64,000 bases of DNA, taken from positions 19,558,570-19,622,569 of the forward strand of contig OY754981.1 in assembly GCA_963576475.1 (NCBI GenBank). Reading direction: 5' to 3'. Below are positions 35,306 through 47,765 of the stretch, piece by piece. The stretch comes from Molanna angustata (taxonomy: Eukaryota; Arthropoda; Insecta; Trichoptera; Molannidae). Position numbers and translations under genes: made by a program. Under the pieces are notes generated by a model, which saw only the letters and a program-made list of their open reading frames with translations, was not told where the DNA came from and did no database searches. Position 1 is the stretch's first letter. Every line of letters begins with the position of its first letter.

Positions 35306-36600
35306 GTTTCTTCCGCTCCACCAATCAGGTTATCCCGCCTCCCATCTTTTGAATAACATCTCACGGCATTCCCGCGCTTATGCCATCTGACAGATGATCA
35401 CGCATATTTTAATATTCATTTAAAAATACGCCCGTCAAGCTAAATTCAATGTGACGATTTGTGTTAATATTATCAAGAGCGGATATTAACTGGTAATAAC
35501 TGACAGTTTACGCTCCGGCATAAAACGGCGGCGCAATACTCCCATTTTACGATGTAAACATTTTCATTCAGGTTGAAGCATGACTTGTTTTGACTGGTGT
35601 TTTGACATATCGGTCCTTGTTTCCGAGGCTGTTTCTGAAACAAAGAAAATCAATGTCATTTACTGTGTTATCTCGGTCTGATGATTATAAACGTAAACAT
35701 ACAGATAAACATCACAGCATAACGTCGCAAAACCTGTGTTAACACTATTGAGCATAGAAAACAGGGAGAAATTAAATATTATAAACAAAAAGTACATTCA
35801 ATTGAGTGAAATAAAAACACGGCTGAGTAAAAAATGAGGTGGATATTTTAATATCCACCTCATATAATTAATATAATATGTATAGGTACTCGTACTTTTT
35901 ACTCCTCGCTACCCCAAGGGGATATAGTGGGGAATTATGAATTCGCAATTTTAAGGCTAAATTCCTTTATTGCAGATTATCAATTAGTATCATGTTGAGA
36001 TTGTATTCTGAAAGTTTCATCACAATGTATCTGTGTGTGTGTGTGTGCTATGTTCTATGTACGGCGTGTTCATTTTACTTTATCGATTATAGACTAAAGT
36101 ACTCATTCGATTCTATTCAAATTTTGCAAATATGTATATCTAATACTCGATTAGATCCCATTAGATTTTGAACGACATATGAATAGTGCTTCTCAATTTT
36201 TTTAACTGTCAAATATTTCAAAGTGACCCCAAGCTCAGGAAACTTAAAATTTGAAATTTTTATTTTCAAATTCGTAAAAAGGCACATCACTTTCATAAAA
36301 TGGCATTGAAGAGTTATCAAGTTTTCATAATAAAATATTTAAATAAAAAATAATTTAACAAACTAATTTAATGAAAATTTTGGAAATTTTCCATACAAAA
36401 TTTGAATACTTTATAGAATGACTTATATATAGTGTTATAGAATGACTTGGTAGAGGAGTTTAGTGTTGGCTACAACCCACTCGTTTTACCTAGTGTTGTT
36501 TGTGTGCAGTTTAATTATGTATAAAAAAAACACAAAATATATAAAATCAACTACATATAGTATAACAATACAAAAAAGCTCAATACAATCAATTGATTTA
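35306..36600. other. Upstream region of the split gene; no other gene seen
   Basis: 35306-35560 is GC-richer than its surroundings (CCCGCCTCCC, CATTCCCGCGC, ACGGCGGCGCAA) and may include promoter or 5' UTR of the minus-strand gene. At 35840-35870 a palindrome GGTGGATATTTTAATATCCACC occurs. Beyond it AT-rich sequence with a short GT run near 36030. Confidence 0.45.
35838..35863. repeat. Short perfect palindrome
   Basis: GAGGTGGATATTTTAATATCCACCTC is self-complementary over its full 26 bp without a spacer. No element around it was recognised. Confidence 0.8.
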
Positions 36601-36619
36601 TACCCCATGTTTTCAGGGT

Positions 36620-37545
36620 GTTCATGATTTAACTCTTAAATCGAATATTTTTTAAAAGTTGCATATAAACAAACAATGAATCATCCCTGTCGAGAGACAA
36701 TGCTATTTTTGATAATATTTTATAATTATGGGGATGAAGAAACCAGAACAGAATAAAACAATTGCTTTAGTTTCTAAAAAAATATACGTACCTACTCGTA
36801 TACGATTTCAATCAACATAAAATTATCTACTGAAATATATCAGGGTTTTATGCTGATTGTATTAAGAGCTAGGAATTTAGTAATGAGGATGAAAATCGCA
36901 AGTACGGTTATTAATTCAGCAAATAGAAAAAAACAGGTCATGATATAAGTATTATTATTTGTTGATAAATCCATCCACTTTATTTTGAAAAACTATAATT
37001 TATAAGGTAATAATGTATACATTTAATTGATGCTGGGCGTGACTATTTTTTTATATTGTATATCACCATTTTACTTGTCCAGTCATTGTTTGTGTACTTT
37101 CAATAAAATAAAATAAAATATATTATTGTGTGAGGTTTTAATTAGTGAAAGTACAGAAATGTCACGATTTTGACGTATCTTTAGCCAACAGAGAGGGTTA
37201 TTTATTTATTTAATTATCTACAGGTTGTGTATTACAAAATAATATATGTATGTATAATTGTCGACCTCGCTAGGGCTTTCTTGTAAAATCGAATATTTTT
37301 ATAGTTGTATATATGCAAACAATGGATTTTTTCCCTGTCGGATTTTGATAGAATATTCTGTGATTTCGAATGAAATCAAGTAAGTATAACTATCGGATAT
37401 TTTTTAATTAGGTACCTACCTATTTTGAATATATTTTTATAACAATTTTTTTACATCTCACTAGAGACGAAATTGGAATGTTATAGAAGAACCAGAAACG
37501 ACCTGTCATCGGTTGGTTTACGTGATCATTTTATGCGCTTGCGCA
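36620..37545 (+). repeat. Dispersed repeat family B, copies 1a and 1b
   Basis: Contains AAAATCGAATATTTTTATAG, AAACAATGGATTTTTTCCCT and CTGTCGG (37280-37345), and, further on, GACGAAATTGGAATGTTATA and GAACCAGAAACGACCTGTC. A shorter, diverged copy of the same blocks starts at 36625. Inverted copies are at 52640-53285 and 62540-62760. Non-coding. Confidence 0.65.
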
Positions 37546-37629
37546 ACGTTTTGTCCGCTTACCTTTTGGTTATTTCAACCCATAAAATTGTAATGGAAAT
37601 TATGAATGGCAACAAACTAGTGGAGATTC

Positions 37630-37815
37630 TCAGGTTATGAAGACAGAGAGTAGTTAGCGGTTAGCGCGCTGGGCTTGTAATCCAATGGTCGCGAGTTCGA
37701 ATCCCGCCTCGACCGATTTCGTTCACCTAGAGCACAAGCATTAATGCTTATTTTATGAAACGTAGGAAGACGTATATGTACTTGTTTAACAAGAACATAT
37801 TCATTTATTTATTTA
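37630..37815 (+). mobile_element. tRNA-derived SINE
   Basis: The head has an A-box-like TAGCGGTTAGCGCGCTGG, an anticodon-loop-like CTTGTAA and a B-box GAGTTCGAATCCC. A tRNA-unrelated body follows (ACCTAGAGCACAAGC, GTAGGAAGACGTATATGTAC) and a short A/T-rich tail. The acceptor-stem halves do not pair, so it is a pol III SINE head and not a tRNA gene. A truncated relative is at 12595-12690. Confidence 0.7.
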
Positions 37816-37992
37816 AAAAAATATATTCCATTTAAAAGGTCCTTTTGCGTTAAAACTGCAATTATAGTATGAAGCCTTATTACCAACCATTATTTATTTA
37901 TTTATTATAATACTTACATAATGAACATTGTTTTGACACAATATGTCATATTCTGGTTCGTCTAAATTTATCCGTGTGAATTTTAGTAGGTA

Positions 37993-40940
37993 CTAGCTTT
38001 TATGTCCCGCCGTTGGCCAAGAATGTAAAATTGTGAAAGAAAAAGCAATCGTTTTTATAATACTGTCACCCAATTATTTTGCAATATCAGACTATAAAAA
38101 GTGGTTTGAAATTTGATTGAGTTTAAGTATTGTAAAATGTTCAAGTGATGGCCACAACCCATTATTTTTTATATATTGCTATAAAGTGTGAATGAAGTAT
38201 AATATTTATACAATTTCTGCTCGCATGGACTATGCGTAATGGTTTTAAATATGACTGTTTATCAACGTTGTAAAGAGATTGGTTTGGCCACAACCCCCAT
38301 TTTTAAATATTATCATCGAAAACAAATTGTAATGTGTACCTATTGAAAATTTAGTAATTTTCGATGTTGGGATGTGGTCAAAATTTGATTAAACAAACGT
38401 AGGTACTGAAAAGATCTAGTATTGGTCACATCCCATTCGTTTTTATATTTTTTCATCAAGTGTGCATTATATTTTTACTCAATTTGACTGAAAGTCTTCA
38501 TTAACGAAGAAGAAGAAGACTTGAACTATAGTAAATAGTTTTTAATTTGAATATAAATGTTGTGAAGAGTTCAGTAATGGCCACAACCCCCATTCTTTAA
38601 ATATTAGGTGTTGAAAATTATTCAAAATATGATGATATAAATGGTTTAAATTTAATTAAACAAAAGTATTGAAAAGATTCTAGTGCAGGTTATATCGTCA
38701 CATCCCATATCCCATTCATTTCATATGTATTTTCATCAAGTGCATATCGTTAATAATATTTCTGCACAATAGACTATTAGACTTAAAACTAACCCAAAAG
38801 ACTAAATAAAAAAGAGAAAAATAAGTATAAGACTATAAGAAATAGTTTGTATAAAAAACTATTCCAATGGTCTACATAAAATAAGTAAAAATACATATAC
38901 CTAATAGAAGAATTAGACTATTGGAAATAGATTGTATAAAAGCTCACCCAAAGGTCTACAAAAAAGAAGAAGAAGAATATTTAGACTATTGGAAATAGTT
39001 TGTATAAATACTGACCAAAAGATCTACATAAAAGAAAATGAATAAGACTATTGGAAATAGTTTGTATTAAAACTCTCCCAAAAGTCTACGTACTTAAATG
39101 AAGAAGAATAATAATTAGACTAAAGGAAATAAAGAAGAAGAAGAAGATGATTTAGACAATAGGAAATAGTTTGTATAAAAACTGCCCTAAAGGTCTACAT
39201 AAAATTAAGAAGAAAAAGAATTAGACTCCAGGACCCGCCGCTTCAGGCCCTTCAGTACCTCCCGTCCCTTTAATCCCTCATTACGTCCCTTCCCATCAGG
39301 CCCTTCAGTACCTTCCGTCCCTTCAGGCAGTTTTATACCTCCCGTCCCTTCAGGCCCTTTAGTGCCTCCCTTCCCTTCATTACATCCCGTCCCATCAGTC
39401 GGTTAAGAAAAGTTTAAATCCAGAAACCATCCTGGAAGAACCGCGAAGAGATGAAAGAACCTTCTTTTCCCAGGATGCTCTACTTAATAGGTAAAATGAC
39501 TAAATACACGAAGAAGAAGAAAAAAGTTTAAACCCAGATACCTGCGAAGAGATGGAAGGACAGTTGGACCTTCTTCTCCCAGGATTCTCCAACTTCATAG
39601 GTAAAATGAGCAAAAATACACGATGAAGAAGAAGAAGAAGAAATAAGTTTAAATCCAGATACCTGCGAAGAGATGGAAGGAAAATTGGACATTCTTCTCC
39701 CAGGTTAGTCCACCTTCAAAGGTAAAATGACCAAATAGACGATGAAGAAGAAGAAGAAAAAAGTTTAAATCCAGAAACCTGCGAAGAGATGGAAGGAAAA
39801 TTGGACCTTCATCTCCCAGGATAGTTCATCTTCATAGGTAAGATGACCAAGTACACGTTGAAGAAAAAGAAGAAAAAAGTTTATATGCAGAACCCGTCCT
39901 GGAAGACCTGTGAAGAGATGGAGGGACAGTCGGACCTTCTTTTCCCAGGATACTCCCCCTTCATAGGTAAAACGACAAAATACACGAAGAAGAAGAAGAA
40001 TAAGAAAAAAGTTTAAAACCAAAAACCATCCTGGGCATACGCTCGACAATTCACCAAAGTTTCATTATAATCGGACAAACGGTTGATAAATAAATAAATA
40101 AAATAATTTTCCTATAGGAAATCAGTATAGGTATATTATTGTTGATTTGTAAGTAAATAGTATTAGGTAGGTACCTACCTACAACAAACTTCTAAATAAA
40201 TTCGATTCCTAACAAATTTTATTTGAATATCACATTCTTTCTGTAGCCATGGAAACGATTCGAACACATAAGTAATATCGAATGGTTCGGATACATTTTT
40301 TGAATATGTAGGTACCTACATTGGTTTGTTCGATGCCATAAAAATGAAAATTGTCAGAAAAATCAAATATTATTTACAAATTATGCAATTTTATTATGCC
40401 TATATCTTTACTAATAAATAACACATTTTTACAATATATGTCTTAAAACTTGCCGTAATGTCTTGTGTTTCATTTTATTATTTCATAATTACATTTATTT
40501 CAAAGGTTTATTATTTTCAAGAACATATTCATTCGGTGGGAAAATGAAATATTGTATGAAAAGATATTAAAATGGCGGCGTTTATGTACAAAAGGCTTAC
40601 TTTAAAAATAAGTTAAACATTATAATTATACCAAATATTCACCATGTTTTTCACTTAAACGCTAAGTTATACTTCAAAATATATTTTTTTTGTGTAAATA
40701 CCTACTTCTAACTTTTAAACTAACAGATATTTGCGTGCAAAATGTACACTTTTTTGACAGATATGACTTGGAAAATTTTGTATGAAAAAAATAATTATTT
40801 AAATATTTTTAAAATTCAGCATTTTTATCGCATTCTTTTTAGCGTGACACTGCATCAGGTATACTGGTACATGTTCGCACTTAAATTAGATTTTTAGATG
40901 CTCTTGGTTTTTCAGAAGGCGTGAGACAAACACACACACA

Positions 40941-40972
<32 letters not shown>

Positions 40973-41007
40973 TACACTAACATTTTGATTGCTTTATTAC
41001 TTTAAGA
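37993..41007 (-). mobile_element. Non-autonomous Helitron, copy 2 (3015 bp, inverted)
   Basis: Reverse complement of the 8774-11808 element: on the minus strand it starts TCTTAAAGTAATAAAGC (41007) and ends ACATAAAAGCTAG (37993), flanked by A and T. All three tandem arrays and the (GT)n tract are present; it differs from copy 1 by scattered substitutions and a small deletion in array 3. The target is unrelated to that of copy 1, so the two insertions are independent. No Rep/helicase. Confidence 0.85.
39160..40050. repeat. Helitron tandem arrays in copy 2
   Basis: Inverted counterparts of the arrays at 9722-10545. The minus ORF at 39765-40049 parallels the plus ORF at 9722-10006 almost residue for residue. 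That similarity reflects duplicated repeat DNA and is not evidence of a gene. Confidence 0.85.
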
Positions 41008-41528
41008 TATGAGAAATGTCAAAAAGTTGACTGCATTTATACGGGGCTTACGTCACATCGTGTGGATAAAATCTTTTTATCCACGGTCGCCCGTTGGTTA
41101 TATACGTTTTCGTACTCTGAAACGAATCAGAATAGGACATAGGACATGTTAGTTGCTCCAGAAGCAATACAAAACAAAAATATTTTAGCTTATTTCGCGA
41201 ACGGTTATAAAAATATAATAAAACACTGCTGACGTCTTCAAAATATGCGCCATTGTTTGTAAATTCCAAAAATAACAATGAACTGATTCACTTGGTATTG
41301 TCGGAGGGAGAACCTCATCAAAAGGTAATTCCTCATTTCACGACTTTAACACGTTTACAACATCAAACTCAAATATTTACAATTGACGATGACTGCCCGA
41401 GAATGCAAGGAATTCAGCGCAATTTGCACATAGGCAAATATTTGCACGGGGTGTATGAAGAAAACGGCTCATTCCATACGTAGATGTACTATCATGTGTC
41501 GGTCTGTTTGTAGAATTATCGAAAAACA
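41008..41528. other. Insertion context of Helitron copy 2; unidentified small ORF
   Basis: A hairpin GTGGATAAAA/TTTTATCCAC lies near 41060. An open plus frame 41209-41483 (from a stop at 41208) includes VNSKNNNELIHLVLSEGEPH and IFTIDDDCPRMQGIQRN and has ordinary amino-acid composition. It has no ATG upstream of residue 50 and I recognise no family. It may be a chance ORF or an exon or TE remnant. Confidence 0.3.
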
Positions 41529-41735
41529 TCTGCCAGCGTACCTATTTTTAAATTTGATCTACCATCGTTATTACTAATCAAATCGTTTTGAAAAAAAATG
41601 GAAAGTTTGGGTATTCATAAAGAAAAATATTTGTTACTTTTTAATAATTTCCTATATAAATCCTTGTAGAAAAAATAATGGCATACACCGATTCAAAACA
41701 TTTATCTTATATTTTTAATAAACTAATCATCTAAA
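41529..41735. mobile_element. Partial third copy of the TTAA-flanked palindromic element
   Basis: CAGCGTACCTATTTTTAAAT, AATCAAATCGTTTTGAAAAA, TTTGGGTATTCATAAAG and AAATAATGGCATACACCG follow the order of blocks at 25.53-25.69 kb. It stops before the central palindrome. Confidence 0.7.
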
Positions 41736-41843
41736 TATCCCACCACTGGAAATAAGAAGAACAATCAAAGACGCAATCTTTAATAAATCTTAAACAATGA
41801 TAGACTGTTTTAACATTACTTTCATTTATAACATACAATAACT

Positions 41844-42486
41844 TGAGAGGATGACTGCTGCCAACGTACCTATTTATTTCATTTTGAATTTGCATTATTA
41901 CTACAAAACGAATCATTCGAACGAATCAAACGAATATTCTTGTAGGAAAATAATAAGCATACCCCGATTTTTGACATTTATCTTAGATTTCTAAAAAAAT
42001 ATAAGGTATAGAGTATTGTATTTTTTTATAAATTAAAGAAGATCAAAATATCTGGAAAAATACGATGTAACGTTGCATTAATGCATCAGGTTAAGTTAAT
42101 AAACCAAAAAAACTTTTATTTCGCAATGGCGCTGAATGGAAAATAAATATTTTTTAGGTTTATTTACTAAACCTGAAGCATTAATGCAACGTCACATCAT
42201 ATTTTTCTAGATATTTTTGTCTTCTTTAATTAAAAAAAAATGTTGAACTACGTCTTATATTTTATAATTTTATTAAAAATATAAGATAAGCGTTGAAAAT
42301 CGGGGTATGTCATTATTTTTCTACAATAATTTATACAGAACATTATCAAAAAGTAAAGATATATTTTCTTTATTAATACCCAAACTATCTCAATTATTTT
42401 TTTCAAAACGATTTGATAAGAAATAATGATGGTATAGGTATATCAAATTGAAAAATAGGTACGTTGGCAGCAGTCCCCCCCCCCCC
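41844..42486. mobile_element. TTAA-type palindromic element, copy 2
   Basis: ACTGCTGCCAACGTACC on the left and GGTACGTTGGCAGCAGT on the right enclose a nearly complete palindrome (TAATGCAACGT in both arms). TTAA follows the right end (42487-42490), but the left flank is altered (TTGAGAGG), so the left boundary is diverged. It is an uninterrupted relative of the 24.2-kb copy and shows the pre-insertion sequence for the LINE there. Confidence 0.75.
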
Positions 42487-42490
42487 TTAA

Positions 42491-43076
42491 GTTTAATTTT
42501 TATTTTAATACAATATATAAAATTAATAAATATGTACATAGACCTCTCACTCCGTTACATTATATTGTTTTGTTTTTTCTGGAAACGTATGGACGATTTA
42601 TAAGAATCGGCTCTCCAAAATTAAATTCGTCCATAATTATTGTGATTTAGTTTCTAGACCAAATAATGGCGACCACGTGCCAAAACCTCATTGAATCGAT
42701 ACCAAAAAGGGTAAAATATGTTAATTCTAAATAGATTAGTAAAATGGTAATTCAAGTTAAATTTCCCGTATAAGTAACGGGTATATTTTTATTAAGTTGA
42801 TAATAATAATGAACAGTAAATAACCTACAATATAAACAAATAGCGGTGATGATACGTTATGTTTCCTTGAAAATGAGACGTTTGCTTATTTTAAAAATTT
42901 TCAGGAGCATATGTAGCATTGAACGCAAACACTGTTGACGTATGAAATGTCAAATTATATGTTTCATCAAATAGATGTTTCAAGCGATACATATATAGTA
43001 AAACGAAACGTAAAATAGTGGCCGACGGATAATTGTCCAATATCCAATATAAAAAATAATAAATAATGTCAAACAT
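42491..43076. other. No gene seen
   Basis: AT-rich, no supported feature. Confidence 0.4.
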
Positions 43077-43135
43077 GCCACCTCGGTACAGGCTCAGCCT
43101 AGTGAGGTGGTGTATACCAAATAATACAAAAAAAA
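43077..43135 (+). mobile_element. LINE 3' end with conserved stem-loop
   Basis: GCCACCTC, loop GGTACAGGCTCAGCCTAGT, GAGGTGGT (43077-43112), followed by an A-rich run. Same loop motif as the other five members. ORF residues upstream are not recognisable. Confidence 0.65.
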
Positions 43136-43494
43136 ATGTTTCATATAACCTATTTTTATTGTTTGTATATTGTTATATTTTGTTTGGTTTCAATAATAAA
43201 AAAAAATAATTATAAAATACCAATTTTAAAAAGGCACGAAGACTCGTCGTACCTAATAGTTATAGAAAAAGTCGTGAAGAATCTCGTGAGCTACGCAGAA
43301 CCCAAATTTGGGGTTTTCGCTCTTTCGGAAAAGTTTTAATAAAACAAATATAGTACATATTAATTGTGCAATTTATAAATATATAAAAAAGGCAATGAAA
43401 AATAGTTTTTTAACTTTTATTCGATTATCTTTATTTTTTATTTGTCATGTCAAAACCTTATGGCCATAGGACACATTGTACAGTATACAAACAT
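43136..43494. other. Unidentified segment with short ORF
   Basis: The ORF ending at 43339 contains HEDSSYLIVIEKVVKNLVSY and AEPKFGVFALSEKF; no family recognised and no initiator in a good context. Otherwise AT-rich. Confidence 0.25.
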
Positions 43495-43590
43495 TAGCTC
43501 TGGTTGGTTGGAAGAAATTCCCTTGTAACAATCAACCCGCCGGTGTACAAGTATATGTGCAAGAAGTTACAAAATAAAAATTAATAAAAA
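43495..43590 (+). mobile_element. LINE 3' end, 'GGTTGGTTGGAAGAAA' family
   Basis: TGGTTGGTTGGAAGAAATTC then CCTTGTAACAATCAACCCGC, followed by an AAAATTAATAAAA tail. Confidence 0.65.
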
Positions 43591-43789
43591 CAGTAGGTAG
43601 CACATTATTTGATTTCACCACAGTAATGACGCAATTATGCATATATAAGTTTTATGCAAACACTATGTGTCATGCATACTAAAACATTAAAAAACATAAT
43701 AGAATAAAAATATAAAAATACAAGCATACTACTTAAGTATATTCGTAATATTAATCTTAATTATTTATATTTTTCTTTGTTATCATTAA

Positions 43790-44640
43790 GAATCATTTAT
43801 TTTATTTTTTATTTATTTATTTTTATTTTTAATATATTTTATAATACAAATCAATATATAAATTCACTAGTAATAATATTCTTACATATTTTTCCCTGCA
43901 GTAGCTCATCAAAAAGATTACAATCTTGTGCTTGATGAGGGAAGCACTTATAAAAAAATTAAAAATATCAATACAAAGCAAAGTCAACATAAAAGTAAAA
44001 GTAATTAAATCAAATCATACATGAACAAAAAAAAAATCAAATAAACATCATAAAAAGGTTGAAAATAAATGAAAAAGAAGAATACTCAAATTAGAAAACA
44101 TATCAGAATACATATTCAAACAAAAAAAAAGAAAAACATGAAAATAATAGAAAAATGAGTAATATAGAATTATACACGATTCAAATATATCAAAACACAT
44201 ATTCAAAAATAAAAAAAGAAAATACTGGAAATTGAAACAAATCAAAACAACAAAATCGAAAACTACTATTTTAGAAAGTTAAGTGCAATTTTAATTTATG
44301 TTTAAATTTTTTAAATTCTTTTATCTGCTTTAATTCATTTGGGAGGCAATTGAAAAATTTTATTCCCAAATAAATGTAGTTGTTTTGTAATTGTCCTGTA
44401 TTACATTTGGGTATTTTAAAATCATTTTGGAATTGCAGAGACTTATTTTTTTCAATTTTTTGTATAACATTATCTTTGAAAATTTGCAAAATAGACACTT
44501 TTTTATAAATATTATCTACTTTGGGTACTTTGAACATGTCAAATAGTGTTGTAATGGGGAAAGTGCGTGTTTTCTTAAGTATAACCTTTATGATTAATTT
44601 TTGTACAACTCTAACTTGGTTTAAAATATTAATAATATTA
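43790..44640 (-). pseudogene. CR1/Jockey-type LINE 3' end with CTCATCAA hairpin
   Basis: Minus frame 44537-44271 ends GIKFFNCLPNELKQIKEFKK then KFKHKLKLHLTF, the LP..LK...FK..LK pattern of LINE C-termini. Upstream frames (RVVQKLIIKV, TTLFDMF) belong to the same ORF. The 3' UTR carries a hairpin at about 43905-43945, CTCATCAA..AAGAT/ATCTT..TTGATGAG, before an AT-rich tail. Same family at 55015-55165 and 60655-61115. Confidence 0.75.
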
Positions 44641-44659
44641 TTTGTTTAATAATAATCGA

Positions 44660-44780
44660 TAATCGGTGACGTGCGCTGTGGCAGTTACAAAGAGATGAAG
44701 AGAATGGCGGACGATAGAGTTAAGTGTTTGGCGCACATCACTCCTAGGATTGTGACCCAGAAGAAGAAGAAGTATCATTT
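44660..44780 (+). mobile_element. RTE-type LINE 3' tail
   Basis: GAGAATGGCGGACGATAGAG then TTAAGTGTTTGGCGC and CCCAGAAGAAGAAGAAG, the (GAA)n-ending tail of RTE-like elements. Non-coding remnant. Confidence 0.5.
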
Positions 44781-46480
44781 GTTTATACATATATGTATGT
44801 ATTTTGAAATTGTAATTTGAGGATAATTTGTGTTTCTGTTTGGAAGTATTTTTTAAAGCAAATAAATAAACAAAATATTATATTTTATAAATTGCCATGT
44901 ATTCGATACGAAGACTTACAGAAATGTACCCAAGTTATTATATTGCAATGCTTCATGATGTCATGTAATAACACATTTTATAGGTTCATAATTATATTAA
45001 TTGAACTCGTCTTTCACGAAACTATGCATAAGCTTTATAATAATTCTATCAATTTACTAACTATAGTAATAATATTGAAATAACTTATTGTAAATTTGCT
45101 ATTGCAATATGCATTCATTTAATTATTATATCCATTGTAATTTTATTTATAGCAGTCAATGTTTTAATGTATTACTTAGTATGGATACCAAACAAAGTGT
45201 TAAAGATTTTAAATTATTATAAATTAGGATAATGCTGGTTGAATGAGGTTACCTAATCTGGAAGTATAAAATATGAATTGCGTATATAAAAAACTAGTTA
45301 TGTAAGAATTATGATAAAATATTTAATTATTTAGGTTTTCGTGTTATTTGATTTTGTTCGCAAACGCGACTCCCATTCACCGAGGGTTGCCAGATGGTAA
45401 TTTGAAAAAGGAGGACAAAGACTAAAAAGAAGGATTTTCCTTCAATAAGGAAAATGGGCAAAAAAATCACCACCACCCCTCCACCATACCTATTGTCAGA
45501 AAATAAAATTTTAACATGATTTCCCCAAGATTTATATTTCAACAACATTTTTAGTCAGAGAGCTAAGACACTTTACAGAGAAGTGCGATATCGTTGAAGA
45601 ATTATTTTGTACACAAAATCATTCATAGTATAATTGGAAAGATAAGCGGAAAAATTACACACGGGATGAAATTAGTGATGGGCAAATGCATGACCAAAAC
45701 CAGGGTGGTCTTTGTCTAGCACCCCCAGACTTGATCTTGGTGTTACAACACTAGAATGATTCTTGTGGCACGTTTGAAGTTAAATTAAGCCACTTTTGAT
45801 TCTCAAAACAAATATAAATAAATGATACAACACGTGCAATGAACCTGAAATTATTTATATGAAGCATCAATTCATTGCATCTAAATCGCAATAAATACTA
45901 TTATACAATATTGCTTGATACCTTAAATAATGGGATCATGACCCCTATACAGCTCATTTAAGTATAACAAATGAACACATTGTACAGACAGAGTAGTTAC
46001 AGTGCACAGCCTGAGGTGTCTGTGTTGTTATTAAATGCATACAACAATACTATAGAATAAAGTACCAATCACAATCATTTATTAGAATTATAAAACTTGT
46101 ACACGAGGAATCGTATGTTCAATTTCATGTCCTGTCTTAAAACATGTGCATAGAACAAACTTAGAAATATTGTGCTGGTTGATGGCCTAGAATGCTGAAA
46201 GTATGTTCCTGTCTTAATATACAATATACATAATTGATTATAACTAAAGTGGTCAGAAATAGGGTACTCTAATACTTTTTAATTACATAGAGTTTTGATT
46301 GAATTAATTTTTAATTTAGTACCTATTGAAATATATCGTAATTTCAAACATCGATTTTCCTGAAGATAATAAAGGCCTACTAATACCTACATAGTTAAAA
46401 AATATAATACATGGAAAAATTAAAACTATAAAGACTATATATCTTAATGTAATTTGAAACAAATAGTGGTGCATGGTGGT
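44781..46480. other. AT-rich stretch, no gene seen
   Basis: Short ORFs only (for example 44817-45083 and 45327-45548), without recognisable domains. AGGGTTGCCAGATGGTAATT near 45385 resembles sequence often seen at transposon ends but no boundary could be drawn. Confidence 0.4.
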
Positions 46481-46560
46481 CATCTATGGTCTGCAAAACA
46501 GATGCCATCGGGTGTACCTCAGGGTTCCCATTTGAGGCCTCTTTTATTTACTATTTACAT
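46481..46560 (+). pseudogene. Jockey-type LINE, RT fragment left of the mariner insertion
   Basis: One frame reads MPSGVPQGSHLRPLLFTIYI, the RT block around the conserved SGVPQGS.LGPLLF, and breaks off where a mariner-like element begins. The continuing LINE sequence lies at 50232-51060. Confidence 0.7.
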
Positions 46561-46674
46561 AACGGGTGGTTAAATTTCAAGGGCCGATGTTCAATGTGAA
46601 CCATACCTAAACGTCAAATTTTTTTCTGCATTTCATTTGACATTTCTCAATTTCAGACTAACTCAATTTGAACC

Positions 46675-46899
46675 ATGGAAAGATACACAATCGAGCAACG
46701 CGTTAAAGTTATTCAGGCCTATTATGAAAATGGGCGTTCAAATCAAAATGGATATCGTGCACTTCGTGATTTTTTCGGTCAATTTAATCGTCCAAATGTG
46801 CGTACAATCGGAAAAATCGTGCAAAAATTTGAGCAAACCGGGTCTGTAGGAGATGTGAAAACACCAGTGCATGCTCGTACAGCTCGTACTGCAGAAAAT
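46675..46899 (+). pseudogene. Mariner-like transposase, N-terminal HTH part
   Basis: ATG 46675 gives MERYTIEQRVKVIQAYYENG, then RALRDFFGQFNRPNVRTIGK and QKFEQTGSVGDVK, the paired-like helix-turn-helix N-terminus that binds the inverted repeats in this mariner-like group. The frame is intact until RTARTAEN, where foreign sequence enters. Confidence 0.8.
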
Positions 46900-47122
46900 A
46901 AAAATATATGTAATGGCACTCCGACACAGGCATTGGCCTAGTGGAGTGTCTTATCCAGAAATCATCTACAAAATATAACTCTGTAATGAGTAAGTGATTA
47001 AAATAAAAAACATAAACTTTAAAGTTCATTATAGTATTATATATTTAAAGTTATATTGTGCATACATAATATGTTATTGTATTTGTAAGAAAGGATTTAT
47101 AATAAATAATAATAATAAATAT

Positions 47123-47154
<32 letters not shown>

Positions 47155-47765
47155 TTTCAATTTACGGTTTGATAACCTTTTACACATACAAGTATACATA
47201 ATATATTAAAAACAACAGAATTTAAAAAAAAAACAAATAAAAACAAACAAATATACAAAACGAAAATAAAAAATGAATAACAATATAAAAAAGGTGAAAA
47301 CATGTAAAAATATGTAAAAAATAATGAAAAACATTTAAAAAAAAATATGTAAAAAATAATGAAAAACATTTAAAAAAAAAAAAAAAATATGTAAAAAAAA
47401 AACATGCGAGAAACATTCAAAAATATGTAAAAAAATAAACAAAAAACATGCAAAAATATGTAAAAAAAATAAACAAAATACATGTAAAAAATAATGAAAA
47501 TCATGTAACAAATATGTAAAAAATAAACAAAAAGCATGCAAAAATATGTAAATAAACAATGAAGAACATGTTAAAAATATGAAAAAAAAAAAGTAAACAT
47601 ACATGCAAAAATTAATACAGGAAAAAAGAAATGAGAAAAGTAGTTTAAAAACCGACAAAATAATCTAATGTTTGGTCTCATTAACAAGTGCAGTGTATAG
47701 GCAACTTCTATAGATGCCGATCGAGTCATTAAATATATCTGTGTATTGTGCATACTGGTTCCCCA
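46900..47765. mobile_element. Insertion in the transposase: two LINE tails and A-rich repeats
   Basis: Starts with a plus-strand LINE 3' stem-loop (46915-46950: GGCACTCC, loop GACACAGGCATTGGCCTAGT, GGAGTGTC) that runs to a TAATAATAATAAAT tail. A (TTTA)n tract at 47119-47155 is then the tail of an opposing minus-strand element, and imperfect repeats of AAAACATGCAAAAATATGTA (47230-47600) follow. The ORFs on its minus strand are phenylalanine-rich by-products. The exact right edge and target duplication are not clear. Confidence 0.6.

Noticed and set aside
37650..37720. Possible tRNA-Thr gene
   Set aside because: A- and B-boxes and a CTTGTAA loop are present but the acceptor stem halves do not pair, and a SINE body follows; it is a SINE head.
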